DNA of 64,000 nt. Source: Thermodesulfobacteriota bacterium (GTDB lineage: Bacteria; Desulfobacterota; GWC2-55-46). A model generated the notes under the pieces. The model worked only from the letters and a program-made list of their open reading frames with translations. It was not told the origin of the DNA and did not search any database. Positions 45,645-55,397 of the stretch are shown one piece after another. Each line of letters starts with the position of its first letter. The stretch's first letter is position 1. The stretch is from positions 880,744-944,743 of the forward strand of contig CP129479.1 in the NCBI GenBank assembly GCA_030583865.1, given 5' to 3'. Position numbers and translations under genes: made by a program.

Positions 45645-46640
45645 ATGCCCGAGCTGAGATTCAACGTGGTTACCAGGGAGTGGGTAATCATCGCCACCGA
45701 GCGCGCAAAGCGCCCCAAGGACTTCAGCAACAACAAGGAGGCCCGCTCAAGTCCTGAACGCCTGCCGACCTGCCCTTTCTGCCCTGGAAACGAGCACAAG
45801 ACGCCGGCCGAGCGGTTCAGGGTCCCTGAAGGCGACGGCTGGAGGATACGCGTGGTCGCGAATAAGTTCCCGGCCCTTAATCCCGAGGGAGAGAAAAAAC
45901 GGCTCGGGAACGGCCTCAGGACCGCGGTCACCGGAGTCGGCGTCCACGAGGTGATAATTGAAACGCCAGTGCATAACCTCCATACGGGCCTGCAGGACGT
46001 CGGCAATATAGAGGAGCTCATAAGGGTATACATGGCCCGCTTCGTGGAGGCGAACAGGGACCCCAGGGTAGAGCACGCCATCATATTCAAGAACCACGGA
46101 GAGGGGGCAGGCACCTCCCTCAACCATCCCCATTCGCAGCTCATAGCAACCCCGGTCGTACCGGTCCAGTTCAGGGACAGGGTCCAGGCGGCGCTACATT
46201 ATTTCGACGATACGGGCGAGTGCCTTATATGCTCGGTCCTCAAGAAGGAGCTGCAGGACGGCTCAAGGACAATATACGAAACAGCTCATTTTCTTACGTT
46301 CATCCCTTACGCGGCCCTGTCGCCCTTCCACACCTGGATATTCCCCAAGAGGCACTCGGCCTCTTTCAGCTCGCTTACCGGCGAGGAGGCGAGCGACCTT
46401 GCCGCGCACCTCAAGAACATCCTCTCCAGGTTCCATTACGGGCTCTCCGACCCGGACTATAATTACGTGATAAGGTCCTCGCGACCCAAAGACGCGGTTA
46501 ACGAGTATTGCCACTGGTACCTGAGCATCATTCCGAGGCTCTCCACCGCAGCCGGTTTCGAGATGGGGAGCGGCATGTTCATCAACACGAGCCTGCCCGA
46601 AAAGAACGCAGAGTACCTGAGGTCTGTAAGGCCTGAATAG
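45645..46640 (+). CDS. galT: Galactose-1-phosphate uridylyltransferase
   Basis: 331 residues, HIT superfamily. Active-site HPHSQ motif (nucleophilic His), zinc-site CPFCPGNE, and a second-half [13 protein letters not shown] and HWYLSIIPR. Converts UDP-glucose and galactose-1-phosphate in the Leloir pathway, though bacterial relatives can act on other sugar-1-phosphates. Stands alone, with no galK/galE nearby. Likely leaderless. Confidence 0.93.
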   Translation: MPELRFNVVTREWVIIATERAKRPKDFSNNKEARSSPERLPTCPFCPGNEHKTPAERFRVPEGDGWRIRVVANKFPALNPEGEKKRLGNGLRTAVTGVGVHEVIIETPVHNLHTGLQDVGNIEELIRVYMARFVEANRDPRVEHAIIFKNHGEGAGTSLNHPHSQLIATPVVPVQFRDRVQAALHYFDDTGECLICSVLKKELQDGSRTIYETAHFLTFIPYAALSPFHTWIFPKRHSASFSSLTGEEASDLAAHLKNILSRFHYGLSDPDYNYVIRSSRPKDAVNEYCHWYLSIIPRLSTAAGFEMGSGMFINTSLPEKNAEYLRSVRPE

Positions 46641-46652
46641 TAGTCAGCCTGC

Positions 46653-46773
46653 AGGCTGCTGAAAAAGCCCAATCTGCCGGGTCGCTTTCAAAGTTAGACA
46701 CTCCGGCGTACAGAAAAAGTACGCCCGTTCCTCATTTTTAGACTCCTTGCGTCTTGAGCTTTTTGAGCAGCCT
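46653..46773. repeat. 121-bp palindromic repeat, copy 4
   Basis: AGGCTGCTGAAAAAGC and GCTTTTTGAGCAGCCT ends, central GGCGTAC/GTACGCC. Closest in sequence to copy 2. Between galT and the Nudix gene. Confidence 0.9.
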
Positions 46774-46819
46774 TAATGTGATTTTGAGTTTTTCGGCAAC
46801 CTGATAAAAGGAGGGCCTC

Positions 46820-47245
46820 ATGCCGGAGTACAGGAACCCGCTCCCGACGGTAGACGTCATAATCGAGTCCGGCGGCGGCATAGTGCTTATAGAAAGGAAG
46901 AACGCCCCGGAAGGATGGGCCCTGCCCGGAGGGTTCGTTGATTACGGGGAGTCTCTCGAGGACGCGGCGATAAGAGAGGCCAGGGAGGAGACCTCGCTCG
47001 AGGTGACGCTGAGATGCCAGCTCCATGCCTACTCGGACCCGGCCAGGGACCCCCGGAAGCATACGCTCTCGGTGGTCTTCGTGGCGGCAGGAAAAGGCGT
47101 CCTTGAGGCCAGGGACGACGCGAAGGCGGCCGGCGTATTTACGGAGGAGACCCTGCCCGGCCCGCTTGTGTTCGACCACGCGAGGATAATCGGAGACTAC
47201 TTCAGGTGGAAAAGGGAGGGGTGGAAGGCTTTAGGCTATCTCTAA
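46820..47245 (+). CDS. Nudix hydrolase
   Basis: 141 residues. The Nudix box [21 protein letters not shown] (about residues 36-57) is complete in its metal-binding REAREE, with Ser where the consensus has a late Gly. Similar to small ADP-ribose or nucleotide pyrophosphatases. AAAGGAGG precedes the ATG. The stop codon lies inside the following repeat, which therefore set the C-terminus. Confidence 0.92.
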   Translation: MPEYRNPLPTVDVIIESGGGIVLIERKNAPEGWALPGGFVDYGESLEDAAIREAREETSLEVTLRCQLHAYSDPARDPRKHTLSVVFVAAGKGVLEARDDAKAAGVFTEETLPGPLVFDHARIIGDYFRWKREGWKALGYL

Positions 47246-47369
47246 AATAGTTATTTTTCCTGAGTCTCTGTGTCAGGGCTGAAATAGAAATGCTCACATG
47301 TTCCCATATATGCTGCGCTTTTATTTCCGCCATTCCTTAGACCTCAGAAAAACTCCTGATTTTTAGAGG
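47240..47369. repeat. 130-bp intergenic repeat, copy B (inverted)
   Basis: Begins CTCTAAAATAG and ends ATTTTTAGAGG with internal CTCTGTGTCAGG and GCATATATG on the other strand. Reverse complement of 26905-27035. Overlaps the last codons of the Nudix gene. Confidence 0.85.
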
Positions 47370-47502
47370 CACCCTTTAGAATATCAAGCCCTCCATTTAC
47401 GGTTTATTATTCACTCCTTACCCGTCCATGACATTGGGGGGATGCCGGAGGGTGAAGAGATAATCGCCTCCCGCCTGATTAACATCCGGGGAGGGATGGT
47501 CA

Positions 47503-47536
47503 AAAAAAAACCCCGCTGCTTGCGGCGGGGTTTTTT
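47503..47536. terminator. Bidirectional terminator before the outer-membrane protein 3' end
   Basis: AAAAAAAACCCCGCTGCTTGCGGCGGGGTTTTTT: GC stem with A-run and T-run on the two sides; serves the minus-strand gene ending at 47551. Confidence 0.9.
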
Positions 47537-47550
47537 CATTGCCGGAAAAA

Positions 47551-48186
47551 TCAGAAGCTGTAGGAGATGCCGCCGTATATCTGGCTTGCCTCGTAGTCGA
47601 CGTCGAAATTGAGGTCGCCTCCGAATGAGAAGTCGGCCCTGGCGTACTTGTATTCCCCGAATATTGAAAAATTGGTTATGACCGGGAAATCCACGCCGGC
47701 GAGGAGATGCCATCCGAGGGTGTGGTCGGAATCACCTGAAAAGGTGTTTGATACTCCGAAGACAGGTGTGGCGAGGGTCCCGTTCGATATCCTCCCGAAG
47801 TACCAGCCGAGGCCGATGCCGGCATAAGGGCGCAGCGCCGGCTGCGTATAGCGCGCGATAGCGTTCACCGAGGCGGAAAGGACCCTCACGTCCGCGTCCA
47901 TCGCCGCCCTTACTCCCCCTGCGCCCAACTCGTCCGTGTCGGGGAAATGCGCGTTAAGGTCGACCTGGAGCCCGAAGATGGAACTCGGGTCGCGGAACCA
48001 TCCGCCTTTGACCCCGACCGACGGGCCAACCTCGAACTCCATCCTGCCCGCCTGCCCGCCGCCCTCTACATCAGCTTTGTGCGGGATCGCCGCCCCCAGG
48101 TAGGCCTGGATGTAATTCTCCGCCCTCGAATCCGTCGAAAGCCCAAGTACCGCAGCGGCCAGAATGAAAGAGTAGAATATCCTTTT
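47551..48186 (-). CDS. Outer-membrane beta-barrel protein (small porin-like)
   Basis: About 211 residues with a signal peptide (KRIFYSFILAAAVLGLSTDSRAE), then eight amphipathic strands ending in YGGISYSF, a C-terminal Phe as recognised by the BAM machinery. Looks like an eight-stranded OmpA/OmpW-type barrel. The GTG at 48186 is preferred: GAAAGGAGA stands 6 bases upstream, whereas the earlier GTG (48207) lies upstream of that site. Confidence 0.85.
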   Translation of the reverse strand, partial: KRIFYSFILAAAVLGLSTDSRAENYIQAYLGAAIPHKADVEGGGQAGRMEFEVGPSVGVKGGWFRDPSSIFGLQVDLNAHFPDTDELGAGGVRAAMDADVRVLSASVNAIARYTQPALRPYAGIGLGWYFGRISNGTLATPVFGVSNTFSGDSDHTLGWHLLAGVDFPVITNFSIFGEYKYARADFSFGGDLNFDVDYEASQIYGGISYSF

Positions 48187-48383
48187 CACCGCAGTCTCCT
48201 TTCTCACTATGAAGGTTTCTCCTGTATGTTCTTCAGTTTATAGCGGAAACCCCGGTTGTCAAATCAGGAAGAAGGTGTTTTGACCTGCCGGGGAACTGGC
48301 TGTATGATTTGATATGGGTGGAACCTGACGGAGCGCGGTCTTTCCTGAGCAATGCAGGTAAGCCGCGGGAAAGGATTCGGGCC

Positions 48384-48821
48384 ATGAGAAAGAGCCTTGT
48401 CGCGATAGCGGTCATTCAGTTTTTCCTGGCGGCCTACACCTTCGCGTACCAGCCGAAGTTTTTCATGGATCTGGAAAACATAAGCGGCGGAGAAGGCTAC
48501 GGCAGGTTGGAGGCGGAAAGGATGAAGTTCATGCCAGGGCTGAGGAGCATCGGGATCGACTTCTTCAGGTTGAGGCCGGATACGGTCTATTCGGTATGGC
48601 TCGTGAACGAGCGCGGAGAGAGGGCCCCGGCAGGAGTGGACAGGAGCCATTTCAGGACCGATGGCAGCGGAAAGGGGAGGTTCGTCACCACCACCTACGA
48701 CGACCAGCTCTCCCGCTGGAGGTATATTGAAGTCTACTCGCATCCCGGCGGCGACCCGGCGAATACGCGGGACATGGTGGCGGAACTGAGGGGCGACCTG
48801 GTTTACGGGAGGCGGTCGTAA
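48384..48821 (+). CDS. Secreted protein of unknown function
   Basis: 145 residues with a signal peptide (MRKSLVAIAVIQFFLAAYTFA). The mature part has FMDLENISGGEGYGRLEAERM, TVYSVWLVNERGERAPAG and FVTTTYDDQLSRWRYIEVYSHPGGDPANTRDM, which suggests a small beta-sandwich resembling CHRD/anti-sigma-type secreted domains. The ATG at 48384 follows GGAAAGGA; 25 earlier in-frame codons from 48309 are unlikely. Confidence 0.75.
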   Translation: MRKSLVAIAVIQFFLAAYTFAYQPKFFMDLENISGGEGYGRLEAERMKFMPGLRSIGIDFFRLRPDTVYSVWLVNERGERAPAGVDRSHFRTDGSGKGRFVTTTYDDQLSRWRYIEVYSHPGGDPANTRDMVAELRGDLVYGRRS

Positions 48822-48862
48822 AGCGAGGAATTATAATGGCTATTTGTTTTTTCTTTTACTTA

Positions 48863-48891
48863 TTGAAATAAATCCAGCCTAATGCTAAATT
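48863..48891 (+). promoter_or_regulatory. Candidate promoter of the lipoprotein gene
   Basis: TTGAAA at 48863-48868, a 17-bp spacer, TAAATT at 48886-48891, in an unusually AT-rich stretch. Confidence 0.45.
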
Positions 48892-48953
48892 GTGAGTGCT
48901 TGTGATTTATTTTGTGATGTATGTTGTTTAAAATTTTCAATAAGGAGAAGTTT

Positions 48954-49481
48954 ATGAAGTCACTGCTGAAATTTTCGCTACAGCTATCAACGCTGTTCTT
49001 CGTGGTCATGCTTTTCTATGGGTGTGCTTCAATTATAGGTAAAGGTTCCCCGCAGGTCGTAACCATCAATTCAAATCCATCTGACGCCAATTTGAAAATA
49101 GAAGACAGCAGGACCGGTTCAACAATTTACGCAGGTAAGACTCCCTATACGGCGACGCTTACCAGAGGGGCTGGGTATTTCAAGTCCGCCAGATACGATA
49201 TCGTTCTAGAGAAGGACGGATACCAGACCAGGCAATTTATTATCCAAGGATCTCCAAATGGCTGGTACATAGGAGGGAACTTTATTTTCGGCGGTCTTAT
49301 AGGATGGCTCATTGTGGACCCGCTTACCGGGGCCATGTGGACCCTAAGCCCTGCTTTCATCAACGCAGATCTCGGCACAAAATCATCTTTAATCAAAACA
49401 GGAGATGGCTTGGTTATCGTCATGAAGAGCGAGGTACCGGAAGAACTTCACGATAAACTGGTTCCGGTTGCTGAAAAATAA
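48954..49481 (+). CDS. Lipoprotein with PEGA-like domain
   Basis: 175 residues. Signal peptide with lipobox LFYGC, so Cys is the lipidated residue. The following VVTINSNPSDANLKIEDSRTGSTIYAGKTPYTATL is PEGA-like (surface-associated beta domain). A glycine-rich hydrophobic hairpin (NFIFGGLIGWLIVDPLTGAMW) follows, as in bacterial proteins of this family. AAGGAG precedes the ATG at 48954; the upstream in-frame ATG at 48921 has none. Base composition is lower in GC than all neighbours, suggesting recent arrival. Confidence 0.82.
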   Translation: MKSLLKFSLQLSTLFFVVMLFYGCASIIGKGSPQVVTINSNPSDANLKIEDSRTGSTIYAGKTPYTATLTRGAGYFKSARYDIVLEKDGYQTRQFIIQGSPNGWYIGGNFIFGGLIGWLIVDPLTGAMWTLSPAFINADLGTKSSLIKTGDGLVIVMKSEVPEELHDKLVPVAEK

Positions 49482-49488
49482 TACTAAG

Positions 49489-49634
49489 GAAGCTCTGATT
49501 AATTCTCGTTTCTTGTCATTCTGAGGGAGCGTAGCGACCGAAGAATCTCGTAACTTGCTGATTTCTCAATTACGAGATTCTTCGCTACGCTCAGAATGAC
49601 ATACGTTTGCGAATCAATCAGAGATTCCCTAAGA
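49489..49634. repeat. TGTCATTCTGAG palindromic repeat, copy 2, in a larger inverted repeat
   Basis: Core 49514-49601 (TGTCATTCTGAGGGAGCG ... CGCTACGCTCAGAATGACA) with inner TCTCGTAA / TTACGAGA. The core is wrapped by a second pair of arms, AGGAAGCTCTGATTAATTC and GAATCAATCAGAGATTCCCT, as if one palindrome had entered another. Confidence 0.82.
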
Positions 49635-49640
49635 AAGAAA

Positions 49641-49673
49641 AAGAGGGGCAGTTAAAACTGCCCCTCTTTTAAA
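49641..49673. terminator. Terminator between the lipoprotein gene and gatB
   Basis: AAAGAGGGGCAGT / ACTGCCCCTCTTT stem with a four-base loop and T/A-rich flanks on both sides; suits both convergent genes. Confidence 0.88.
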
Positions 49674-49697
49674 TTTCCAGCAGCATATGAAATCGTT

Positions 49698-51137
49698 TCA
49701 GCCCCCGAGCTTCTCCTTCAGGAGCTTGTTTATGACCTGCGGATTTGCCTTGCCGCGGGTGGCCTTCATTGCCTCGCCCACGAAGAAACCGAAGAGGGCG
49801 GTCTTTCCTGACCTGTAGCGCTCGACATTCTCCGGGTTTGCCGCGATTATGCCGTCTACTATCGCGGCGAGCTCAGCCTCGCCAGATATCTGCGTGAGGC
49901 CCTTTGCCTTGACTATCTCCTCCGGGGTATTCCCTGACCGGTACATCTCCTCAAAGACCTCTTTGGCTATCTTCCCGCTTATCTCGCCGGCCTTGACCAT
50001 GCCCATGACCTTCGCGAGGCCCCTGGGGCTTACCGGGCATTCCCTTACTTCGCGGTTGTCCTCCTTCAAGAGCCGGAGGAGCTCGCCCATTATCCAGTTG
50101 GATGAGGCCTTAGGCTCGTCCGTCTCCTTTACCACCTCTTCATAGTATGCGGCGAGGTCTTTTGAAGACGTAAGGACCCCGGCGTCGTAGGCGGGGATGC
50201 CGTACTCTGTTACGAAGCGCTCCCTTTTGGCCTGCGGAAGCTCCGGGAGAGTAGAGCGCACCTCCTCGACCATTTCATCCTCCACGATAAGCGGAAGGAG
50301 GTCGGGCTCCGGGAAGTACCTGTAGTCGTGCGCTTCTTCCTTCGAGCGCATCGAGACCGTAATGCCCTTTGCCGAATCGAAGAGGCGCGTCTCCTGGGCG
50401 ACCTTGCCGCCGGACTCCACGAGGTCTATCTGGCGCGCAATCTCGTAATCTATCGCCTCCTTCACGAACTTGAAGGAGTTCATGTTCTTAAGCTCCGCCT
50501 TTGTGCCGAGCTTGGATGAGCCCGCGAGCCGGATGGAGACGTTCGCGTCGCAGCGGAAGCTCCCTTCCTCCATGTTGCCGCTGCATATCTCGAGATAGAC
50601 GAGGATGTCCCTCAATGCCTTGAGATAGGCCTGGGCCTCGTCGGAGGCGCGCATGTCGGGCTCGCTCACTATCTCTATAAGCGGCACGCCCGTGCGGTTC
50701 AGGTCCACGAAGCTGAAGGCTTCGTCTTCGGGCCCCTCGCCGTGGAGGAGCTTCCCGGCGTCCTCCTCCATGTGGATGCGGGTTATGCCTATCCGCTTCC
50801 TTCCGCCGTCGAGGTCGATATCGAGCCAGCCGCGCTCGGCAAGAGGCTCGGTATACTGGGATATCTGGTAGCCTTTTGGGAGGTCGGGGTAGAAGTAGTT
50901 CTTGCGGGCGAATACGCTCCGGCTATTCACCTTGCAGTTTGTGGCAAGGGCCATCCTGACCGCGTACTCGACGGCCTTCCTGTTCATGACCGGCAGCACG
51001 CCGGGGAGGCCGAGGCATATCGGGTCTACCTGCGTATTCGGCTCGGCTCCGAATTTCGTCGAGCAGCCGCAGAAGAGCTTGGAATCAGTCAAGAGCTGGG
51101 CGTGGACTTCAAGCCCTATTACAGCTTCGTATTTCAT
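49698..51137 (-). CDS. gatB: Aspartyl/glutamyl-tRNA amidotransferase subunit B
   Basis: 479 residues. N-terminal [23 protein letters not shown] and [14 protein letters not shown] are diagnostic; kinase-like domain, then the C-terminal YqeY-like tail domain ending [15 protein letters not shown]. With GatA and GatC it converts Glu-tRNA-Gln and Asp-tRNA-Asn to the amidated forms. Third gene of the operon. AAGGAAC precedes the ATG. Confidence 0.97.
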   Translation of the reverse strand: MKYEAVIGLEVHAQLLTDSKLFCGCSTKFGAEPNTQVDPICLGLPGVLPVMNRKAVEYAVRMALATNCKVNSRSVFARKNYFYPDLPKGYQISQYTEPLAERGWLDIDLDGGRKRIGITRIHMEEDAGKLLHGEGPEDEAFSFVDLNRTGVPLIEIVSEPDMRASDEAQAYLKALRDILVYLEICSGNMEEGSFRCDANVSIRLAGSSKLGTKAELKNMNSFKFVKEAIDYEIARQIDLVESGGKVAQETRLFDSAKGITVSMRSKEEAHDYRYFPEPDLLPLIVEDEMVEEVRSTLPELPQAKRERFVTEYGIPAYDAGVLTSSKDLAAYYEEVVKETDEPKASSNWIMGELLRLLKEDNREVRECPVSPRGLAKVMGMVKAGEISGKIAKEVFEEMYRSGNTPEEIVKAKGLTQISGEAELAAIVDGIIAANPENVERYRSGKTALFGFFVGEAMKATRGKANPQVINKLLKEKLGG

Positions 51138-51167
51138 TTCTGTTCCTTTTTCGGTTTTATGGCAGCC

Positions 51168-52628
<1,461 letters not shown>

Positions 52629-52656
52629 TTCCTTCTCTCCGTTGCCTGTTTGATTG

Positions 52657-52944
52657 TCATTCGATAATTTGAGGGACCTTGAAGCAGCCCCTTTCGGATG
52701 AGGGCGCGTTCCTCAGCGCCTCTTCGCTGGTAAGCGACTGGAGCACGCGGTCCTCCCTGAACGCGGTCCTCGGTGGAACGGTGTGGGTGGTGGGCTCAAC
52801 GCCTTTGGTGTCGAGCTCCGAGAGCTTCACCACGTAGCCCAGGATGCGCTTTAGCTGCACCGTGTAAAGCTCCTTCTCCTTATCGGTTAGCGCGAGCCGC
52901 GCAAGCTCGGCCACGTGCAGCACGTCCTTTTCGGTTATCGACAT
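52657..52944 (-). CDS. gatC: Aspartyl/glutamyl-tRNA amidotransferase subunit C
   Basis: 95 residues, the small belt-like subunit that stabilises Gat[20 protein letters not shown] and [14 protein letters not shown] with FREDRV are typical. GAGGAGA precedes the ATG. First gene of gatCAB; 28 bp before gatA. Confidence 0.95.
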   Translation of the reverse strand: MSITEKDVLHVAELARLALTDKEKELYTVQLKRILGYVVKLSELDTKGVEPTTHTVPPRTAFREDRVLQSLTSEEALRNAPSSERGCFKVPQIIE

Positions 52945-53061
52945 GCGGGCATTCTCCTCGGGGTTTCCTTGAAATGGTTACTTAACACACAAGAGGAGAT
53001 GTTGCAAGCCCGTTGCAGGAGCCGCCGAGGTGTTTTGAAAAAAAACTTAAAGAAAATCGTG

Positions 53062-53090
53062 TTGACAGCGAAATATAGTAATGTTAAAAG
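53062..53090 (+). promoter_or_regulatory. Promoter of the histone-like mini-protein
   Basis: TTGACA at 53062-53067, 17-bp spacer, TAAAAG at 53085-53090, about 50 bp before the ATG. Confidence 0.6.
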
Positions 53091-53138
53091 GGAAACAGGT
53101 TCTTTCTTCTCAACACCAAACCCAAAAGGAGGAAGTTG

Positions 53139-53234
53139 ATGGCTACCGCAAAAAAAGCCGCCCCGAAGAAGAAGACCGCTGCAAAGAAACCGGCAAAGAA
53201 GACCGCAGCAAAGAAATCGGGCTGCTGCCGCTAA
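53139..53234 (+). CDS. 31-residue histone-H1-like Lys/Ala-rich protein
   Basis: Starts MATAKKAAPKKK and ends KKSGCCR: Lys, Ala and Pro make up nearly all the protein, arranged as KKxAAKKPAKK repeats, as in the C-terminal tails of histone H1 and the bacterial AlgP/Hc-type proteins. Net charge is strongly positive, so it probably binds DNA or RNA. The CC pair near the end could form disulfides or bind metal. AAAAGGAGG is well spaced from the ATG, and the gene has its own promoter and hairpin terminator, so it is a real unit. Confidence 0.82.
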   Translation: MATAKKAAPKKKTAAKKPAKKTAAKKSGCCR

Positions 53235-53249
53235 GAGCATGAACTGAAC

Positions 53250-53284
53250 GGAAGGGGAGAGGCGGACCGCCTCTCCCCTTCCTG
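53250..53284 (+). terminator. Terminator of the histone-like gene
   Basis: 14-bp perfect stem GGAAGGGGAGAGGC / GCCTCTCCCCTTCC with a five-base loop; only a short T content follows. Confidence 0.7.
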
Positions 53285-53320
53285 CCTCAAAACCACCGAT
53301 ACGCCCCGTTCCTCTTCCGA

Positions 53321-53349
53321 TTGACAAACAAATCCCCGTTGATTATCAT
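53321..53349 (+). promoter_or_regulatory. Promoter of the nitrilase gene
   Basis: TTGACA at 53321-53326, 17-bp spacer, TATCAT at 53344-53349. Confidence 0.7.
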
Positions 53350-53403
53350 ACCGTCCCCTTGAGTTCCGTCCCGATGTCTCTGATTCTTCATTCAGGAGGG
53401 AAG

Positions 53404-54195
53404 ATGAGAGTAGCTTTCATACAGACGTCCCCGGTTTTCGGCGATATCGCCTCAAACGTCGAGAAGGTTGTAAAGAGGATTGCGCGCCTCGACGCCGAGC
53501 TTGTCGTACTCCCGGAGCTTTTCTCGACCGGATACCAGTTCAGGTCCAGAAAGGAGCTACTCGAACTAGCGGAGGAGGTGCCGGGAGGGTACGCCGTCAG
53601 AAGGCTTGCCGACGCCGCCAAATCCAAAGGGGCCTATGTAGTCGCCGGCCTTGCCGAGAGGAGTGGCAAGAAGGCCTACAACTCGGCGGTGCTCGTCGGG
53701 CCCAGGGGGCATATCGGGACGTACAGGAAGGCGCACCTATTCTGGGACGAGAAGAAGATGTTCACGAAAGGCGATACCCCATTCGCCGTTTACAGGGCCG
53801 GAAAGGCCAGGGTCGGGATGATGGTCTGCTTCGACTGGATCTTCCCCGAGGCCGCGAGGACGCTCGCCCTAATGGGAGCGGACATAATCTGCCATCCTTC
53901 GAATCTGGTGCTGCCGTACTGCCCCGAGGCCATGATAACCCGTTCCATAGAAAACAGGGTCTTTACCATAACCGCCAACAGGGTCGGGGCCGAGGAGCGA
54001 GTCGAAGGGAAAAGCCTCCGCTTCATAGGCTCGAGCCAGATAACATCCCCTGCCGGCGAGGTGCTCGCAAGGGCGGGAGGCCGGAAAGAGGAGGCGGGCG
54101 TAGTTGAAATAAACCCCTTTGAAGCACGGCGGAAGCGGATTACCCCGGTAAACGACCTTTTCGGCGACAGGAGGAAAGACCTTTTCAAGCTCTAG
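53404..54195 (+). CDS. Carbon-nitrogen hydrolase (nitrilase superfamily)
   Basis: 263 residues. Glu-Lys-Cys catalytic triad: Glu in VVLPELFSTGY, Lys in YRKAHLF and Cys in MMVCFDWIFPEAAR. Cleaves an amide or nitrile C-N bond; of the sort seen in omega-amidases and N-carbamoylputrescine amidases. Substrate unknown. AGGAGGG precedes the ATG at 53404; 15 earlier codons from 53359 overlap the expected transcript start. Confidence 0.9.
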   Translation: MRVAFIQTSPVFGDIASNVEKVVKRIARLDAELVVLPELFSTGYQFRSRKELLELAEEVPGGYAVRRLADAAKSKGAYVVAGLAERSGKKAYNSAVLVGPRGHIGTYRKAHLFWDEKKMFTKGDTPFAVYRAGKARVGMMVCFDWIFPEAARTLALMGADIICHPSNLVLPYCPEAMITRSIENRVFTITANRVGAEERVEGKSLRFIGSSQITSPAGEVLARAGGRKEEAGVVEINPFEARRKRITPVNDLFGDRRKDLFKL

Positions 54196-54269
54196 GCAAT
54201 CTCTAATGACGGTTGCCGGGTGAGCGGCCACGCAGAGGCGCTTCCCGCGGGTTTCCGAAGGCATTTAAT

Positions 54270-54284
54270 TGTATACAGTATACA
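54270..54284. promoter_or_regulatory. Palindromic operator candidate upstream of the nuo promoter
   Basis: TGTATACAGTATACA is a perfect palindrome around its central base, ending 8 bp before the -35 box. GntR-type regulators often bind TNTATAC-like sites, but the protein is unknown. Confidence 0.5.
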
Positions 54285-54292
54285 TTTTGCGC

Positions 54293-54321
54293 TTGACAAA
54301 AAAATCGAGTTGTTTTATCTT
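54293..54321 (+). promoter_or_regulatory. Promoter of the nuo operon
   Basis: TTGACA at 54293-54298, 17-bp spacer, TATCTT at 54316-54321; about 80 bp before nuoA. Confidence 0.72.
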
Positions 54322-54401
54322 GCGGACTACCCTGGCGAGTTTATTGTAAAAATTGGAACACCGGCAAACCGTCCGTTTTCCGGTGAAAGAATGGGGTTTG
54401 A

Positions 54402-54767
54402 ATGCTTCTTTCCTATCTGCCAGTTCTTATAATGATAGCGGTCGTAACGGCCATGGCCGTCGGGGCCCTTTTCTTCAGTTTCCTTTTGCGTCCGAAAAAC
54501 CCGTACAGGGAGAAGCTCTCTCCCTGGGAGTGCGGCCTCGAGCCCATTGGAGACGCGAGCACCGGGCACTTCAGGATACACTTCTTTCTCATAGCCATCC
54601 TTTTCGTGATATTCGACGTCGAAACCCTTTTCCTTTTCCCCTGGGCCGTCAACCTGACCGACGAGGCCCTGGCAACACCCATATTCATCGAGATGATAGT
54701 CTTCATAGTGGTCCTGGGCATCGGCCTTGTCTACGCGTGGGCAAAAGGCGCCCTGGATTGGGTGTAG
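54402..54767 (+). CDS. nuoA: NADH-quinone oxidoreductase subunit A
   Basis: 121 residues, three membrane helices. SPWECGLEP, FRIHFFLIAILFVIFDVETLFLFPW is the conserved NuoA core with the loop Cys near the quinone site. First gene of the nuo operon; no strong Shine-Dalgarno before the ATG. Confidence 0.95.
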   Translation: MLLSYLPVLIMIAVVTAMAVGALFFSFLLRPKNPYREKLSPWECGLEPIGDASTGHFRIHFFLIAILFVIFDVETLFLFPWAVNLTDEALATPIFIEMIVFIVVLGIGLVYAWAKGALDWV

Positions 54768-54775
54768 GGGACTGA

Positions 54776-55390
54776 ATGGATAATATGCAGAAAACCATGA
54801 ATAACAAAGGCTCCCTGTCGCCAGTCGAGAACCAGCTTCAGGAGTCGTTCCTGTTTACCACACTGGAGAGCGTCGCCGAGGTCCTCCGGAACAACCCGGT
54901 GCTGGACAAGGTGAGGGAGAACTACGTCGCAAAGACGGTGGCGAACTGGGGGCGCGCGTCCTCGCTATGGCCCATGACATTCGGCCTCGCGTGCTGCGCC
55001 ATAGAGATGATAGCGACCGCCTGCTCGCGCTACGATACCGACAGGCTCGGCATAGTATTCAGGCCCTCGCCGCGCCAGTCGGACGTCATGATAGTCGCCG
55101 GGACCATGACCAAGAAGATGGCCCCGCTCGTAAAGAGGCTCTACGACCAGATGGCCGAGCCGAGATGGGTCATAGCCCAGGGCGGGTGCGCATCGGCAGG
55201 CGGCCCCTACAATACCTATTCGGTCGTGCAGGGCACGGACCTGGTCATCCCCGTTGACGTGTACATACCGGGTTGCCCGCCAAGGCCCGAGGCCCTCTTG
55301 TACGGGTTCCTCCTCCTCATGGAGAAGATAAACAAGGAGAGCCCGTTCATCCTCGAAAAGAGGAACATCAGTCCAAACAAGTTCGCCTAA
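54776..55390 (+). CDS. nuoB: NADH-quinone oxidoreductase subunit B
   Basis: 204 residues; carries the terminal cluster N2 that reduces quinone. Ligands are the adjacent Cys pair in GLACCAIEM, the Cys in GGCAS and the Cys in PGCPPRPE. The ~40-residue N-terminal extension varies among relatives; the start could be the ATG three codons downstream. Confidence 0.96.
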   Translation: MDNMQKTMNNKGSLSPVENQLQESFLFTTLESVAEVLRNNPVLDKVRENYVAKTVANWGRASSLWPMTFGLACCAIEMIATACSRYDTDRLGIVFRPSPRQSDVMIVAGTMTKKMAPLVKRLYDQMAEPRWVIAQGGCASAGGPYNTYSVVQGTDLVIPVDVYIPGCPPRPEALLYGFLLLMEKINKESPFILEKRNISPNKFA

Positions 55391-55397
55391 GGTCGCG

